From Bovifimicola sp964595785 (GTDB lineage Bacteria > Bacillota > Clostridia > Lachnospirales > Lachnospiraceae), in the NCBI GenBank assembly GCA_964595785.1, contig CAZQRO010000094.1, positions 1 through 7,011 of the forward strand: a stretch of 7,011 nucleotides of DNA, in the 5' to 3' direction. The notes below the pieces were generated by a model, which was not told the origin of the DNA, made no database searches, and saw only the letters and a list, made by a program, of their open reading frames with translations. A program made the translations under genes and the position numbers. Positions 5,345-7,011 of the stretch are shown here, piece by piece. Position 1 is the stretch's first letter, and each line of letters starts with the position of its first letter.

Positions 5345-6244
5345 ATGGAATATATAACAGACAAGGTAGCGATATATGATATAAAAGGTAATGTCATAAG
5401 TGAAGTCAGACTTCCTGAAAAAATCATGGCTATCCCTGCAAAGCGAACAGGAATTGCTGAGAGCGGGCTATATTATAAAGGTTCAGGTGTCGTATATCAG
5501 AAACATCTGGTTAATGAAATAAATGCTGATGTTAAATTATTAGGTAAGTCGGGAATTATTTATGAAAAATATATTGTTACATATCCTAATCTTATAGGAA
5601 AATATGGAATATTTGAATTCAGGCATCAGCCGATGTTTGATGATATGGAAGGTGCATGTGGAACTAAGGAAAAGAAGATAATTGAAAATGCAGGTAAATT
5701 TGAATTATCAGCGATAGATGAGGTGGTAAATGTCATAGATACAGGAATTATGAATTCAAGTATTTATGTATATAAACTTAAAAAAGTAAATGCATCACCA
5801 GATGACATCACAGAACTGATAGAATATGTATTAACAAATAATTATAATACAGCCTGGGACAAAAATTTGTGGTCAGATATATACTGCTATAAATATGTAA
5901 GAGATGTGGCAGATTGGTTTGAATCAGATGAAGTAAACCATAAAATTGGTACGATTTATGCACTGCTAAATTCATTATACGCAGAAGATATATATCTATA
6001 TCTGCAATTAATATACAAAATGTTTGGAAAATGCAGTGCAAATAAACAGTATGTAATCTATTACAGTGGAATGATAGTAAATAAATTCTGCAAAGATAAG
6101 TTAAATATTGATTTGGAAAAATATGATGATGAAACTCGTCTAAAACTGTTAAAATTATTAGTTAGCGGCAAGGCTTGCTGTCATCTTACCGAAGATGAAA
6201 ACTGGAACTGGGTGAGAAAAGTGTATTTGGAGAATGTACGATAA
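5345..6244 (+). CDS. Hypothetical cytoplasmic protein, 299 residues, function unknown
   Basis: I do not recognise a family. ATG 5345 is chosen because GAAGGAAG (5331-5338) lies 6 bases upstream. The in-frame ATG at 5324 would add seven residues, would place this purine-rich site inside the gene, and has no site of its own. The protein has no signal peptide, lipobox or membrane segment. The N-terminal part (about 1-150) looks beta-rich, with KVAIYDIKGNVISEVRLPEK, a basic AIPAKRTGIAESG stretch, and YGIFEFRHQP with an acidic follow-up. The C-terminal part (about 155-299) looks mostly helical, with many Tyr and Trp residues (LWSDIYCYKYVRDVADWF, a Leu/Tyr-rich LYLQLIYKMFG stretch) and a closing GKACCHLTEDENWNW. 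It starts 47 bases after the second lipoprotein gene with no strong terminator between, so it is probably in the same transcript. A role as an additional immunity or accessory protein is possible but unsupported by any motif. Confidence 0.85.
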   Translation: MEYITDKVAIYDIKGNVISEVRLPEKIMAIPAKRTGIAESGLYYKGSGVVYQKHLVNEINADVKLLGKSGIIYEKYIVTYPNLIGKYGIFEFRHQPMFDDMEGACGTKEKKIIENAGKFELSAIDEVVNVIDTGIMNSSIYVYKLKKVNASPDDITELIEYVLTNNYNTAWDKNLWSDIYCYKYVRDVADWFESDEVNHKIGTIYALLNSLYAEDIYLYLQLIYKMFGKCSANKQYVIYYSGMIVNKFCKDKLNIDLEKYDDETRLKLLKLLVSGKACCHLTEDENWNWVRKVYLENVR

Positions 6245-6255
6245 TATGTCAAAGC

Positions 6256-6273
6256 CTAACTGATTCAGTTTAG
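6256..6273. other. Short inverted repeat in the spacer before the HAD gene
   Basis: CTAACTGA (6256-6263) pairs with TCAGTTTAG (6265-6273) apart from one bulged A. The centre is a single T, so as RNA only the outer pairs would form. No T-run follows. It might be a weak terminator or a protein-binding palindrome. The spacer 6245-6339 shows nothing else I can support apart from the ribosome binding site of the next gene. Confidence 0.25.
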
Positions 6274-6339
6274 AAAAGAACCATTAATTTTATGGAAAAA
6301 CAGTTATAAAAAATATACATATGAAAGAGGTGCAGAATT

Positions 6340-6965
6340 TTGATTAATGCTATTGTATTTGATGTTGATGGAACGTTGTACAACGAGACAGATGTAAAGA
6401 TGATGGCAGAATTAAATACTGCTGAATATTTAAGCCAAAATTCAAATATTGATGTGGAAACCATTTATACTACGTTCAGAAAAGTAAAGGCACAAATTAC
6501 GAACAGCGACAGAGGAAAGCCAGAGGCAAATGACAGAAAAAGATGGTATTGTGAAGTGATAAGCAATTTGCATATTGCCAATGTTACTATGGAGGAAGCG
6601 AGTGATTTCTATTGGCAGGTTATATTTGATAATATGAAACCGTATACGGATTTAATGTGCATTTTGCCACAACTGTCTCAAAGGTATAAATTATATGTTT
6701 TGACTGACGAGTTATTAGAGATACATAAGCAAAAACTAAAATGTCTTGGGGTTGACAAGTTTTTAAAAATACAATATCAGCAGAACAGGCAGGTGCAACT
6801 AAACCAAGTGAAAGATTATTTAAATATGCAGTTGATATAATCGGAGAAGCAGAAGATGATATATTGATTGTAGGTGACAATCCTTCAGCAGATATAAAGG
6901 GAGGAAATATGGCAGGAATGCATACAGCATGGCTGAAAAGAGGGAAATATTATTACTATCCTTAG
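6340..6965 (+). pseudogene. HAD-superfamily (subfamily IA-like) phosphatase with a -1 frameshift
   Basis: The gene starts at TTG 6340, supported by AAAGAGG (6324-6330) nine bases upstream and by the immediate motif I, INAIVFDVDGTLY (nucleophile D8, acid D10). A helical cap region follows (about 16-95), then motif II in LYVLTDE (T122). In this frame translation runs to 6840 as a 166-residue product whose last 23 residues look random. One frame back, reading resumes at 6768 with NTISAEQAGATKPSERLF (motif III Lys 155) and ILIVGDNPSADIKGGNMAG (motif IV, D180 and D185), ending with TAG at 6963-6965. The reconstructed protein has 208 residues, a normal size for the family. Without the shift, motifs III and IV are lost and the enzyme should be inactive. 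A one-base loss in the T5A5 run, an assembly error, or ribosomal frameshifting could explain it. The substrate is unknown; small phosphate esters or nucleotides are typical. Confidence 0.85.
6762..6768 (+). other. T-TTA-AAA slippery heptamer at the HAD frameshift point
   Basis: In the upstream frame the codons read AAG TTT TTA AAA ATA. The heptamer T TTA AAA has the X XXY YYZ form of canonical -1 slippery sites. A slip there continues with AAT ACA ATA TCA, exactly the frame that carries the missing HAD motifs. It is also a homopolymer junction (five T, five A), where indels and sequencing errors are common. I see no strong stem-loop just downstream that would favour programmed frameshifting. 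Confidence 0.5.
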
Positions 6966-7011
6966 AAAGATTATGAAAAATCTGATATCATATTTTTAAA
7001 TTATATACAAT
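6966..7011. other. AT-rich 3' flank of the window
   Basis: After the HAD stop there are only 46 bases. An AAAAAT (6979-6984) and ATTTTT (6992-6997) pair flanks GATATC and could form a weak hairpin. No gene is visible. Confidence 0.2.

Noticed and set aside
6281..6320. AT-rich stretch with TATACA before the HAD gene as a promoter
   Set aside because: No acceptable -35 sequence lies 16-18 bases upstream. In DNA this AT-rich a lone -10-like hexamer is not evidence.
6620..6880. Minus-strand open frame opposite the HAD gene
   Set aside because: It overlaps the conserved HAD motifs in both sense frames and has no features of its own.

Overview
The window looks like part of a low-GC Gram-positive chromosome, most likely a gut-type Clostridia/Lachnospiraceae genome. 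The reasons are AT-rich DNA, AGGAGG-like ribosome binding sites, a class IIB aldolase of the Bacillota type, and DUF5104- and DUF4474-like proteins. This assignment is inference, since no marker gene is present. All genes lie on the + strand.

Layout. Positions 1-547 carry the 3' part of a core fructose-bisphosphate aldolase gene, closed by a hairpin terminator at about 565-592. The AT-rich spacer 598-690 contains only a weak candidate promoter. Positions 691-823 hold a compact array of palindromes. It runs directly into a very large open frame (to 4193) that encodes the remains of a modular surface protein. From N to C terminus this has a truncated and then a complete beta-rich (CBM-like) repeat, six calcium-binding thrombospondin type-3-like repeats, a beta region, a von Willebrand A domain, another TSP3-type motif, and a C-terminal domain resembling DUF4474. 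Nine bases later comes a lipoprotein gene (4203-4682), then a terminator, then a second lipoprotein gene (4818-5297) about 80% identical to the first. A 299-residue cytoplasmic protein of unknown function follows (5345-6244). The last gene is a HAD-family phosphatase (6340-6965), broken by a -1 frameshift located exactly on a T-TTA-AAA heptamer.

How the parts may work together. The layout of 693-5297 fits a polymorphic toxin locus: a long calcium-stabilised surface or secreted protein with a distinct C-terminal domain, followed at once by a small lipoprotein that could act as immunity protein, and a second diverged immunity copy. Immunity proteins anchored on the outer face of the membrane would imply a toxin acting in the cell envelope. 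This is inference from domain order and gene order; no activity can be read from the sequence. The large gene has no recognisable signal peptide or ribosome binding site, and its first 45 or so codons are palindromic repeat DNA. It is therefore probably a 5'-truncated remnant, while both lipoprotein frames are intact.

Base composition falls from about 40% GC in the aldolase gene to about 25-30% in parts of the downstream cluster (rough hand counts of single lines). That is compatible with accessory DNA inserted beside a core gene.
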